Program-made: the position numbers and the translations under genes
Notes under the pieces: generated by a model
The model's database searches: none
Seen by the model: the letters and a program-made list of their open reading frames with translations, nothing else
Told to the model about the DNA's origin: nothing
Part shown: positions 53,541 through 61,945 of the stretch, piece by piece
How the letters are laid out: each line of letters opens with the position of its first letter
Position numbering within the stretch: position 1 is the stretch's first letter
Source of the DNA: Zafaria ginkgonis
Lineage (GTDB): Bacteria > Actinomycetota > Actinomycetes > Actinomycetales > Micrococcaceae
DNA length: 64,000 nucleotides
Assembly: GCF_039540195.1 (NCBI RefSeq)
Contig: NZ_BAABEO010000024.1
Location: forward strand, 1 to 64,000
Reading direction: 5' to 3'

Positions 53541-54008
53541 GCCTTCGGGCCCCATCTTCAGGGCGATTCCGACGAGACGGCCTCAATCCTGCGGCGGGAA
53601 CTGGGCGGGGACCGGTTCGAGGAAATCCGCGTCGCCACGGCCCAGCCGTCCGAGGCCAAGGCCATCGATATCGTTTTGGCCGCGGCCCGCACGGCGGATG
53701 TCACACCAAGGGCCACCAGGCCGCCCCGCCCCAAAGCAAAGGTCGTCCTCGAGGGCGCGCAGCGGTCCGCCGCAAGCCACGCAACCGCAGGGAGCCCCGA
53801 ACTCACCAAGCGGGAATACCAAATTGCGGCTCTCGTCGCCGAGGGCCGCAGAAACAAGGAGATTGCGGCGTCCCTCGTTGTGTCCCCCCGGACCGTGGAC
53901 GGCCACGTCGAGAGCATCCTGGTAAAGCTGGGGTTCACTTCGCGCACGCAGATCGCTGCATGGTTCATCGGCCGGGCCAACCAGCCAGGAACGGCCAATT
54001 CCTCATAG
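53541..54008 (+). pseudogene. 5'-truncated LuxR family regulator
   Basis: In frame from about 53541: a helical stretch (TASILRRELGGDRFEEIRVA) as found before the DNA-binding domain of large ATPase-type LuxR regulators, a linker, then the full LuxR helix-turn-helix (LTKREYQIAALVAEGRRNKE, SPRTVDGHVESILVKLGF). No proper start or N-terminal ATPase domain is present; an ATG at 53676 could still yield a 110-residue DNA-binding protein. The upstream end abuts the NTF2-like remnant. Confidence 0.7.
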
Positions 54009-54128
54009 GAAAGCACGGCATAGGAAAGCACGGCTCGGCGCCGCGGCGGGGCTCTCCGTTTCCGCAGCGAAGCGTTGAGAGTCCCGCGCCCGCACCGGGC
54101 ATCGCGGAGGGAGCCCTAGAATGAGGCC

Positions 54129-54812
54129 ATGGCCTTGCGGAAGTTGGAACCCGGCGCCCTGGTGGGGGAGCAGGTCTTTGATGCCATCCACGGGGCCATC
54201 ATGAGCGGGGACCTGCCCGCCGGGCACCGGCTGCGGATCCGCGACCTCGCCGCTGAACTTGGCACCAGCGTCATGCCGGTGCGCGAGGCCATTCGAAGGC
54301 TCGAGGAAAACGGACTGGCCGAGGCCATCCCCTACAAGGGCGCCGTCGTCAAGGGCTTCACGCTCGAGGAACTGCTCCACGTCTACGCCGTCCGGCGGCT
54401 GCTGGAGGTCGAGGCGACCCGTCTTGGCGCCGCCGCGGTGACGGCGCCGATGCTAGATGACATGCGTTTCGAGTACCGCTCCATGAGGGAGGCCCTCGCG
54501 GAGGGCAGGATCGCCGATTACCTGGACCACGACGAGCGCCTGCTCGCCCTCCTGTACGCGGCCTCGGGGAACCCGGTCCTCGTGGAGATGATCCGCACTC
54601 TGTGGCGCCGGTGCCGTTCGTACAAGATCGTGGGGGCGCAGAGGGCGGTGGAGTCCGGCGAATCCGCGCTGCTGTGGACCTACCAGGAGAAGCTCCTCGA
54701 AGCGGCCTCGGCCCACGACCCTGACGCCGCGGCCCGGATCAGCGACGATTCCGTCGCGGCGGCCACGGAACGGATCCGAGCCACCCTCGTGGGCTCGTTC
54801 CACGTGTCCTAG
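54129..54812 (+). CDS. GntR family regulator, FCD type
   Basis: 227 residues. Winged helix with LRIRDLAAELGTSVMPVREA and AIPYKGAVVKGFT, then a helical FCD domain (VYAVRRLLEVEATRLGA, DYLDHDERLLALLYAASG). Same strand as, and 570 bp upstream of, the flavoprotein/DapA/transporter/dehydrogenase run, which it probably controls; a TGTGATCACA palindrome (55182-55191) lies before that run. Confidence 0.9.
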   Translation: MALRKLEPGALVGEQVFDAIHGAIMSGDLPAGHRLRIRDLAAELGTSVMPVREAIRRLEENGLAEAIPYKGAVVKGFTLEELLHVYAVRRLLEVEATRLGAAAVTAPMLDDMRFEYRSMREALAEGRIADYLDHDERLLALLYAASGNPVLVEMIRTLWRRCRSYKIVGAQRAVESGESALLWTYQEKLLEAASAHDPDAAARISDDSVAAATERIRATLVGSFHVS

Positions 54813-54998
54813 CCGGGCAAGGACCGGCGCCAGACTCCATGTCTCTGATGTGTAGTTGCACGCCGGAGGTTGGATGCCCGGCTTGACCCCCTCGGACCGG
54901 GCGCGACTCGCTTTATGTCCGACCCGCCCTGGGCAGGATCGCCTAGTGCTGTGTCCGTGAAGGTTCCCAGGGTGTGAGACCGGTGCCACGCTGGTGGC

Positions 54999-55128
54999 AT
55001 GGCCGAACGCCATGCCCTCACCTTGTGTTTCACTCCGACCTACGCCCCGTGGGCCAATCCCATCGCGGCCCACTTATTGGGTGCTGCGCCGGTTCACCCT
55101 GGCCCACCCGGCCGCCCCTCCCGCGTGA
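54999..55128 (+). mobile_element. IS630-type transposase remnant
   Basis: The frame from ATG 54999 reads ALTLCFTPTYAPWANPIAAH, matching the C-terminal part of IS630-family transposases (FTPTxASWxNPIE, with the catalytic Glu replaced by Ala). A frameshift near 55082 then gives LRRFTLAHPAA, the continuing family sequence, and a stop at 55126. Only about 40 residues survive and no terminal repeats were found, so it is inactive. It sits in the 573-bp gap 54813-55385, where I saw no other gene. Confidence 0.65.
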
Positions 55129-55181
55129 CGTCCTGGCGTTGCCCCCAAGTGTTAAATTCTCGTTTCCCCTCTTGTGTGATT

Positions 55182-55191
55182 TGTGATCACA
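55182..55191. promoter_or_regulatory. TGTGATCACA palindrome before the flavoprotein gene
   Basis: A 10-bp perfect palindrome preceded by a further TGTGAT (55175-55180) in an AT-rich patch that stands out locally. Candidate operator for the GntR protein at 54129. Confidence 0.4.
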
Positions 55192-55385
55192 TCCTACGCT
55201 GGAGTGAGACGCAAACCACACGGGGTTCCCCGGCCAAGGCGCTTCTCCGTTCGGTCGGGGGACCCCGCACCACCAAGTGGGACGGCGGCGGCCTTGGCAA
55301 AGCCGCCCCTGTCCAAACAAGCCACACCCCTCTCCCCAACGGCCTGCGAAACGCCGCCGGGGCAGATCCACCGAAAGGGAAAGCC

Positions 55386-56771
55386 ATGAAGGATGTAGTC
55401 ATCGTTGGAGGCGGGCTCGCGGGCCTGTCGGCCGCCTGGCGCCTGCGCCATTGGGACACGATGGTCCTCGAGTCCGAACACCGCGTGGGAGGCCGCATCC
55501 GCTCGGAGCGCCGGGGTGCCTACTGGCTGAACTGGGGAGGGCACGTTTTCGCGGGGGCCGGATCGTCCACCGATTCCTTGCTCAACGAGGTCGGCGTGAC
55601 GGCCGTGCAGATCCCCGGATCCCTCCAGGCCCTGTCCATGAACGGCAAGTTCATTCGCAAGGGACACATCGCCACGTATCCGTTCCGCATCCCGATGTCC
55701 CTCCAGTCCCGCATCGATACCCTGCGGGCCGGCATGAAGGTCGTTAGTGGCGTCGCCAAGTACACGGGCGTGGTGCGAAAGCGAGCAGGGGAATCCGGTG
55801 CGATGCGCCAGCAGCGCATCTACGACTTCGAGAACGACACCTCGTTCCTGGACTTCATCGGAAACCTGTCCGAGGACGCGGCCGCCCTGTTCAAGACCAC
55901 CGTCACGCGCTCGGCCGGCGACATGGACCAGATCTCCGCCGGCGCCGGAATTGGGTACTTCAGCCTGGTGCTGGGCATCGGCCAGGGGCTCAGTCAGGGC
56001 ATCGTCGGGGGCCCGTCCACTCTGACCGAATCGATCGCGGTCGCGCTGGGCGACCGCATCCGGCTCGGCGCGACCGTGCGGGAAGTCGTCCACAAGAAGG
56101 ACTCCGTCGTCGTCCGGTACACCCAGGGCGGTGCCGAGCATGAAGTGGAGGCCCGCGCCGTCGTCCTTGCGACCACCGCCGACGTGTCCCACCGCATTGG
56201 CGTGGACCTTCCGGAGGACCTGCGCGATGCACTCAGCCAGATCAAGTACGGCCCGCACGTCAGCACGGCCTTCCTGACCAACGAGACGTCGGCACGGCCC
56301 TGGGATGACATCTACGCCATCGCGGCGCCGAAGCGCTCGTTCGCGATCGCCCTGAACCAGGCGAGCATCGTTCGTGGTTCCGAGACCGTGCGGAAGCCCG
56401 GCGGCAGCTTCATGACGTTCTCCCCGGCCAGCCTGGGGCGCGCGCTGTTGGAGAAGAGCGACGAGGAAGTCATCCAGACCCACCTGACCGATCTCGACCA
56501 GATTCTCGGTCACGGATTCGCCGACAGCGTGGTCGAGGCCGAGACGGATCGGTGGGAGGTTGCTTCTCCCTACTGCTTCCCCGGGCGGGCCAAGCTCCAG
56601 TCCACGCTCATGCGGGGAACGGACCGCGTGTTCCTGGCGGGCGACTTCCTCGGAACCCTCTACACCGAAAGCTCCATCACCTCCGGATTCTCGGCCGCCC
56701 AAGAGGCAGCCAGCCTTCTGGCCACGCATCGCCAGGCCCCGCCCCATCCCGGCATCTCGTTCGTCGCCTGA
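55386..56771 (+). CDS. FAD-dependent amine oxidase / protoporphyrinogen oxidase-like protein
   Basis: 461 residues; AAAGGGAAA before the ATG. N-terminal FAD fold KDVVIVGGGLAGLSAAWRL and RVGGRIRSERRG; C-terminal AGDFLGTLYTESSITSGFSA closes the FAD site as in amine oxidases and protoporphyrinogen oxidases. No other heme genes are near, and the downstream DapA-like lyase, sodium symporter and aminobutyraldehyde-type dehydrogenase suggest it oxidises an amine or amino acid. Substrate unknown. Confidence 0.82.
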   Translation: MKDVVIVGGGLAGLSAAWRLRHWDTMVLESEHRVGGRIRSERRGAYWLNWGGHVFAGAGSSTDSLLNEVGVTAVQIPGSLQALSMNGKFIRKGHIATYPFRIPMSLQSRIDTLRAGMKVVSGVAKYTGVVRKRAGESGAMRQQRIYDFENDTSFLDFIGNLSEDAAALFKTTVTRSAGDMDQISAGAGIGYFSLVLGIGQGLSQGIVGGPSTLTESIAVALGDRIRLGATVREVVHKKDSVVVRYTQGGAEHEVEARAVVLATTADVSHRIGVDLPEDLRDALSQIKYGPHVSTAFLTNETSARPWDDIYAIAAPKRSFAIALNQASIVRGSETVRKPGGSFMTFSPASLGRALLEKSDEEVIQTHLTDLDQILGHGFADSVVEAETDRWEVASPYCFPGRAKLQSTLMRGTDRVFLAGDFLGTLYTESSITSGFSAAQEAASLLATHRQAPPHPGISFVA

Positions 56772-56813
56772 CCCGTCGTCGCCCCCAACCGTACTGAAGA
56801 AGAGGAACCAATC

Positions 56814-57707
56814 ATGTCCAACGAACTCCGCGGTGTCCTCACCGCCCTGTCCACCCCGTTCAACCAGGACGAAACCATCGACGTCGACACCCTGCGCCTG
56901 ATCGTCGACCGTTCCATCGACGCCGGCGTCGACGGCGTCGTGGCCGCGGGATCGACCGGCGAAGTCGGTGCCCTGTCTTCCGAGGAGCGCCTGCTCCTCA
57001 TCGAAACCGTCATCAAGCAGGCGAACGGGCGCGTCCCGGTCATCGCCCAGACCGGCGCCACCTCGACGGGCGAGGCCATTCGGCTTTCGCAGGCGGCCGA
57101 GAAGCTGGGCGCGGATGTGCTCATGCTGATCACCCCGTACTACGAGCCGCTGTCCCTGGAGGAAACGGTCACGTACATCAAGGACGTTGCCCGCTCCGTC
57201 ACCATTCCGGTCATGCTCTACAACATCCCGGCCGTCACCGGCGTCAACCTGGATCCGGCCACGGTCCGTGCGCTGGCCGAAGAAGTGGACAACATCCGGT
57301 ACATCAAGGACTCGAGCGCGAACTGGGAGCAGGCGCTGCAGCTGATCCACCACCACTCGGATGTCATCGGCACCTTCATCGGGTGGGATGTTTACCTCTA
57401 CAGCGCCCTTGTCGAGGGGGCGGCCGGCGTGATGGCCGGCACGGCCAACGTCGTGCCCAACGAGATCGTTGCCGTCAGCCGGCTGATCGCCGAAGGCGAC
57501 CTCGCTGGTGCCCTTGAGCTGTGGAAGCAGCTGTACCCGGTCATCGATACGCTCCTCTCCTCTCCGTTCATCCCTGCCGTCAAGGCCGGCCTTTCCCTGC
57601 AGGGGCTTCCGGCCGGCGCGCCCCGGCGCCCCACGGCCGACCTCAACGCCGAGGAGCTTGCCAGGCTCCAGGACGCCCTGTCCGCCCTGAAGCAGACCGT
57701 GCGCTAA
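56814..57707 (+). CDS. DapA-family lyase (dihydrodipicolinate synthase family)
   Basis: 297 residues. AAGSTGEVGALSSEERLLLIE (GxTGE element), catalytic Tyr in MLYNIPAVTGVNL and Schiff-base Lys in RYIKDSSANWEQA. The family includes true DapA, N-acetylneuraminate lyase, and pyrroline-4-hydroxy-2-carboxylate deaminase. Its place in a catabolic run argues against lysine synthesis. It is 42 bp after the flavoprotein gene and 3 bp before the symporter gene. Confidence 0.88.
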   Translation: MSNELRGVLTALSTPFNQDETIDVDTLRLIVDRSIDAGVDGVVAAGSTGEVGALSSEERLLLIETVIKQANGRVPVIAQTGATSTGEAIRLSQAAEKLGADVLMLITPYYEPLSLEETVTYIKDVARSVTIPVMLYNIPAVTGVNLDPATVRALAEEVDNIRYIKDSSANWEQALQLIHHHSDVIGTFIGWDVYLYSALVEGAAGVMAGTANVVPNEIVAVSRLIAEGDLAGALELWKQLYPVIDTLLSSPFIPAVKAGLSLQGLPAGAPRRPTADLNAEELARLQDALSALKQTVR

Positions 57708-57710
57708 ACG

Positions 57711-59207
57711 ATGGGCAACGACGGCTTCGCCGAGCTTCTCTCCGGCATTTCCGACGCGATCTGGGCACCCATGGCGTACGTGGTGCTGGGGCTCGGCGTC
57801 GCGTACTCGTTCGCCACCAAGTTCGTGCAGTTCAGAAGGATCCCCGACATGCTCCGGCAGCTCAGGGAAACCCACCATGGCGAGGAAGGGGGCGGCCTGA
57901 CGTCGTTCCAGGCCCTCGTCCTCGCGCTGGCCAGCCGCGTCGGTGTCGGGAGTATCGCCGGTGTTGCCACCGCCGTCAGTGCCGGCGGACCCGGCGCACT
58001 CGTCTGGATGGCCGTCACGGGCCTTGTCGGGTGCACCGTTGGCTACGCGGAGGCGACCCTGTCCCAGGCCTTCAAGCGCCAGGTCCAGGACGAGGACCGC
58101 CGCAAGGCCAACGAGGACATCGGCGGCATGCCGTACTACATCAAGTACGGCCTGAAGCTGCCGAAAATCGGTGCGCTTGTCGCCGTCCTGGGCGTGATCG
58201 GCTACGGCTTCATCTTCCCCGGATTCCAGGTGAGCACGATCGCGTCCAGCGCCGAACTTGCGTTCAACCTGCCGAACTGGGTTCCCGCCGTTGTTGTCAC
58301 GGCCCTGATCGCCCTGGTCATCTTTGGCGGGACCACGCGGATCGTCAAGGTCACCCAGGCGCTCGTCCCCGCCTTGGCCATCGGCTACCTGGTCCTTGCG
58401 CTGGCCGTCATCTTCATCAACATCTCCAGCGTTCCCCAGGCCGTTGTCCTGATCTTCCAGTCCGCCGTGGGCATCCACCCGGTTCTGGGCGGCATCGCCG
58501 GTGCCGCCGTCGCCTGGGGCGTACGCCGGGCGGTGTTCGCCTCGTCCAACGGCCTCGGCGAAGCCACCTTCGCCGCGGCGGCGGCGCGCACCTCCCACCC
58601 CGGCAAGCAGGGCCTGGTCCAGACGTTCAGCATCTATATCGATGTGCTGCTGATCTGCATGGCCACCGGCCTCATGATGGTGGTCTCCGGCAAGTTCAAC
58701 GTTGCCGACGGCTCCGGCGGCTACCTCGTCAACAACCTCCCGGGAGTCCCTGTCGGCGCCAACTGGGTCCAGGAATCCATCGATACGCTGCTGCCGGGTT
58801 GGGGAGCCGGGTTCGTTGCGGTCGCCGTGCTGCTCTTCGGGTTCACCTGCTTGCTGGCCTACTTCTACGTCGCCAACTCCAACCTTCTCTACCTGCTGGA
58901 TGGGAAGCAGGGTCATGCGTGGAAGACGGTCCTCAAGATCGGCACCATGGCCATCGTGTTCTTCGGATCCATCGTCAACGCGCAACTGATCTGGGCGGCG
59001 GGCGACATCGGGCTGGGCCTGATCGCATGGGTCAACCTCATCTGCCTGGCTTTCCTGTTCCCGCTCGTCCGCAAGATCTACGGCGACTACGAGCGCCAGC
59101 GGAAGCTGGGGCTGGACCCCACCTTCGACCCCAAGGCCTTGGGGATCGAGGGAGCCGAGTTCTGGGAACACCAAAACGAAAAGTCAGCCTCCCCCGTCAA
59201 GCAGTAG
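57711..59207 (+). CDS. Alanine/glycine:sodium symporter (AGCS family)
   Basis: 498 residues, about eleven helices. The family signature region is VQFRRIPDMLRQLRE, TSFQALVLALASRVGVGSIAGVA cut in parts (TSFQALVLALASRVG), GCTVGYAEATLSQAFK and the conserved GVRRAVFASSNGLGEA. It imports small neutral amino acids with Na+. It starts 3 bp after the DapA-like gene, so the enzymes probably handle the imported compound. Confidence 0.92.
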   Translation: MGNDGFAELLSGISDAIWAPMAYVVLGLGVAYSFATKFVQFRRIPDMLRQLRETHHGEEGGGLTSFQALVLALASRVGVGSIAGVATAVSAGGPGALVWMAVTGLVGCTVGYAEATLSQAFKRQVQDEDRRKANEDIGGMPYYIKYGLKLPKIGALVAVLGVIGYGFIFPGFQVSTIASSAELAFNLPNWVPAVVVTALIALVIFGGTTRIVKVTQALVPALAIGYLVLALAVIFINISSVPQAVVLIFQSAVGIHPVLGGIAGAAVAWGVRRAVFASSNGLGEATFAAAAARTSHPGKQGLVQTFSIYIDVLLICMATGLMMVVSGKFNVADGSGGYLVNNLPGVPVGANWVQESIDTLLPGWGAGFVAVAVLLFGFTCLLAYFYVANSNLLYLLDGKQGHAWKTVLKIGTMAIVFFGSIVNAQLIWAAGDIGLGLIAWVNLICLAFLFPLVRKIYGDYERQRKLGLDPTFDPKALGIEGAEFWEHQNEKSASPVKQ

Positions 59208-59316
59208 GCCCCGGCCGGGCCCCTCAGGCGTGGGCCCGGCCTGCCGGCCTCGGCCCAGGCGGCGGATCGTGGCCGTGCGGCACACCCGTAGTCAGAGATA
59301 GAACGCAAGGAAAACC

Positions 59317-60810
59317 ATGACCATCGCAGAAACAGGATCGTTCACCGTCCGCCGGGCGGCAGACGCGCCCGCGCCGTCCCTTCCGCCCTTCGGCCAGTTC
59401 ATCGGCGGGACGTTCGTCGCGTCGAGTTCGGCCTCCACCGTCGATGTGGAGAATCCGGCCACCGAGGAGATCCTCACGCAGGTTCCCGCGGGTTCCGTCG
59501 AGGACGTCGACGCCGCCGTCGCGGCCGCCGCGGCGGCCAAGGCGGCCTGGGCGGCGAAGACCCCCAAGGATCGTTCCTCGGTTCTGCTGCGCATCGCGGA
59601 CATCATCGAGGCCAACCGCGAACTTCTGGAAACCCTCGAATCCGCGAACACCGGCAAGCCGGCCGCCGTGGCCGAAGACGACATCTCGAGCGCGATCGAC
59701 ACTTTCAGGTTTTCGGCCGGCGCCGCCCGGGCCTTCACCACGCTCGGCGCGGACGATTACGCGGAAAACCACACCTCGGTGATCTTCCGCGAGCCCGTGG
59801 GGGTCGTCGGCGTGATCACTCCCTGGAACTACCCGCTGCTGATGGCCGCCTGGAAGATCGCCCCGATCCTGGCCGCCGGCAACACCCTGGTGCTCAAGCC
59901 CTCGGAGCAGACGCCGCTGACCACCCTCAAGCTGGCCGAACTCATCGCCTCCGAGGTTCCGGCCGGCGTCCTGAACATCGTCACCGGCTCCGGCCGGGTG
60001 GTGGGCAACCGGATCTCCGAGCACCCCGACGTCGACCTCGTGGCCATCACCGGAAGCGTCGGCAGCGGCCAGAAGGTCGCCGCCAACGCGGCCTCCACCG
60101 TCAAGCGCGTGCACCTGGAACTGGGCGGCAAGGCACCCGTCGTCGTCTTCGAGGACGCCGACCTGGAAGCCGCCGCCAAGGGCGTTCGAGAGGCCGGGTT
60201 CTGGAACGGCGGGCAGGAATGCGGCGCGGCGTGCCGCGTCCTGGTCCATGAATCGGTCGCGGACAGATTCACCGACCTGCTGGTGCGCGAGGTCAAGGAG
60301 ATCTCCATCGGTGCTCCCGGGGCGGGCGAGGACGCCGAAATCGGTTCCATGATCTCAGGAGCCCACTACCGGAGGGTCCTGGAGGCGCTCGAGGACATCC
60401 GCAAGGACGGCCTGACGATCGCCGTCGGCGGCAACGCCCTGGAGGGACCGGGCTACTTCATCGAGCCCACCGTCGTGACCGATGTGCCTGCCGGCGCCGC
60501 GATCACGAGCACGGAGATCTTCGGCCCGGTCGTGTCGGTGGAAACCTTCAGCACCGACGAGGAGGCCATCGCGCGAGCCAACGAAACCATCTACGGACTT
60601 GCCGCCTCGGTGTGGACCACGAACGCCGCCCGCTCGCTGTCCGCCCCCCGTCGGCTCGACTTCGGCACGGTCTGGGTCAACTCGCACCTCGTCATCGCCA
60701 ACGAAATGCCTTGGGGCGGCTTCAAGGGCTCCGGCTACGGCCGGGACCTGTCCATCTACGCCCTGGAGGACTTCTCCCGCACCAAGCACGTCATGTACAA
60801 CCGCGGGTGA
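59317..60810 (+). CDS. Aldehyde dehydrogenase, aminobutyraldehyde type
   Basis: 497 residues. Asn in ITPWNYPLLMAAW, Glu in LELGGKAPVVVF, catalytic Cys in NGGQECGAACRVL. The GQECGAACR surround resembles gamma-aminobutyraldehyde dehydrogenase (PatD/YdcW), which oxidises amino aldehydes with NAD. AAGGAAAA lies before the ATG. Last gene of the run and followed by a bidirectional hairpin. Confidence 0.88.
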   Translation: MTIAETGSFTVRRAADAPAPSLPPFGQFIGGTFVASSSASTVDVENPATEEILTQVPAGSVEDVDAAVAAAAAAKAAWAAKTPKDRSSVLLRIADIIEANRELLETLESANTGKPAAVAEDDISSAIDTFRFSAGAARAFTTLGADDYAENHTSVIFREPVGVVGVITPWNYPLLMAAWKIAPILAAGNTLVLKPSEQTPLTTLKLAELIASEVPAGVLNIVTGSGRVVGNRISEHPDVDLVAITGSVGSGQKVAANAASTVKRVHLELGGKAPVVVFEDADLEAAAKGVREAGFWNGGQECGAACRVLVHESVADRFTDLLVREVKEISIGAPGAGEDAEIGSMISGAHYRRVLEALEDIRKDGLTIAVGGNALEGPGYFIEPTVVTDVPAGAAITSTEIFGPVVSVETFSTDEEAIARANETIYGLAASVWTTNAARSLSAPRRLDFGTVWVNSHLVIANEMPWGGFKGSGYGRDLSIYALEDFSRTKHVMYNRG

Positions 60811-60827
60811 AAGCCTGCCTTTAGCGT

Positions 60828-60870
60828 GGTGTTCAGGGGCCACCTCCAACGTTCCCGGCCCCTGAACACC
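60828..60870. terminator. Bidirectional terminator after aldehyde dehydrogenase
   Basis: Perfect 14-bp arms GGTGTTCAGGGGCC and GGCCCCTGAACACC, 15-base loop, followed by GCTTTT on the plus strand. Lies between two convergent genes. Confidence 0.85.
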
Positions 60871-60932
60871 GCTTTTCGGTTCGCGGGCGCCCTTGGCTGC
60901 TCCGCGCCTGGGCCCGGGGGAGTCCAGGAGAG

Positions 60933-61346
60933 CTAGGATCCTCCCGGTCCGAAGATGAACTTCTCGGCGTGGGCGACCGCCTTCTTGAACGAGTCGTTGC
61001 GGAGGGCGGCCTGCTGCGCGTCCGCGGCACCGCCGGTTTCCACGTACTGGGTGAATCCCGGGCGCAGGACCCAGATGCCTCCCGTGGGAGGGAGGTAGAA
61101 GACCGCGAAGGAACGGGCCTCCTTCTCGTCCTGCCACACCGGAACGACGGCGACGGCCGCACCCGTGTCCACATTGATCCACTGGGCCCGCGGTCGCGGC
61201 TGGTCCTCGTCATAGACGCTGGGGTCCAGGAACGGGGCCGTGCCCGGGCCCCACTTTTCCTCGAACCTCTCATGAAACACGGGGAAGAGGTTGTCGTCGT
61301 ACCGCCGCCAACCGGTATGACCCTCCCGGTCCTGTCCACCGAACAT
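60933..61346 (-). CDS. Conserved hypothetical protein
   Basis: 137 residues from ATG. Soluble, no signal or membrane segment; motifs DNLFPVFHERFEEKWGPG and WVLRPGFTQYVETGG. I do not recognise the family. It stands alone, convergent with the aldehyde dehydrogenase. Codon use looks ordinary for the window, so it is probably real. Confidence 0.7.
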   Translation of the reverse strand: MFGGQDREGHTGWRRYDDNLFPVFHERFEEKWGPGTAPFLDPSVYDEDQPRPRAQWINVDTGAAVAVVPVWQDEKEARSFAVFYLPPTGGIWVLRPGFTQYVETGGAADAQQAALRNDSFKKAVAHAEKFIFGPGGS

Positions 61347-61570
61347 GTCGCTGCCTCCTACAGCTGATAGTCGCCCTGATCTGCATCCGTGGGTGCAGGT
61401 ATTTTAGTCCCGAAGACCCTGCGGAAGCACGCATTTTCTCCGGACGCTGCCCCGCGGACATCCCCGGGAGCCGGCCCTGAACGTAGACATCGGATTGAGC
61501 AGCGACCTACCCTGAAATCGGGCTTTGCAGGTACCGCCCTGGAAGATTCCGCCGATGGCAGGAGCCGACA

Positions 61571-61807
61571 ATGAACAGCCAGAATCCTGACCCGCTGGAG
61601 GACAACATCACCGGTTTGGAGCCTGGCGGCGGCGTTCCTCCGGGTGAAACGCCGCCGGCCGAGGCGCAGACCAGCCTCACCCAAGGGCACGACGAGGGCG
61701 GCCCGAAACCTTGGGTGCCATGGCTGTGGCTGACGGTGATATTGGGCGGCGCACTCGTCATCGTTCTCTTTTTCCTGCTCTACGCGGGAATCCTCGCCTT
61801 CGGCTAG
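61571..61807 (+). CDS. DUF6480 small membrane protein
   Basis: 78 residues; GGCAGGAG before the ATG. The N-terminal half is Pro/Gly-rich with GLEPGGGVPPGETPPAEAQT, the hallmark of DUF6480, followed by one hydrophobic helix (LTVILGGALVIVLFFLLYAG). Function unknown; widespread in Actinobacteria. Confidence 0.8.
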   Translation: MNSQNPDPLEDNITGLEPGGGVPPGETPPAEAQTSLTQGHDEGGPKPWVPWLWLTVILGGALVIVLFFLLYAGILAFG

Positions 61808-61843
61808 CACCCGGGCACCGGCGATCCCAGACCCGGGCATCCA

Positions 61844-61864
61844 CCCCTAGGGGATCACCCCTAG
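61844..61864. promoter_or_regulatory. Palindromic operator before the ABC-2 exporter
   Basis: CTAGGGG-ATCA-CCCCTAG (61847-61864) is a perfect 7-bp inverted repeat; overlapping it CCCCTAGGGG (61844-61853) is itself palindromic. A TAGCGT -10-like box (61933-61938) lies 8 bp before the ATG, implying a very short leader. A probable sensor kinase gene follows the ABC genes, so a response regulator is a natural binder. Confidence 0.6.
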
Positions 61865-61945
61865 TCCCTTAGGCGGAGGCCGGCCGCCGCAAGATCATCC
61901 GCCGGGACGGCGCGGGCGGGGACCGGCTTCCGTAGCGTTGAAGCC

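Noticed and set aside
55194..59174. A very long open frame on the minus strand (over 1300 codons)
   Set aside because: It is antisense to four well-supported genes with catalytic motifs; long antisense frames are usual at this GC content and its translation is low-complexity Asp/Gly/Arg.
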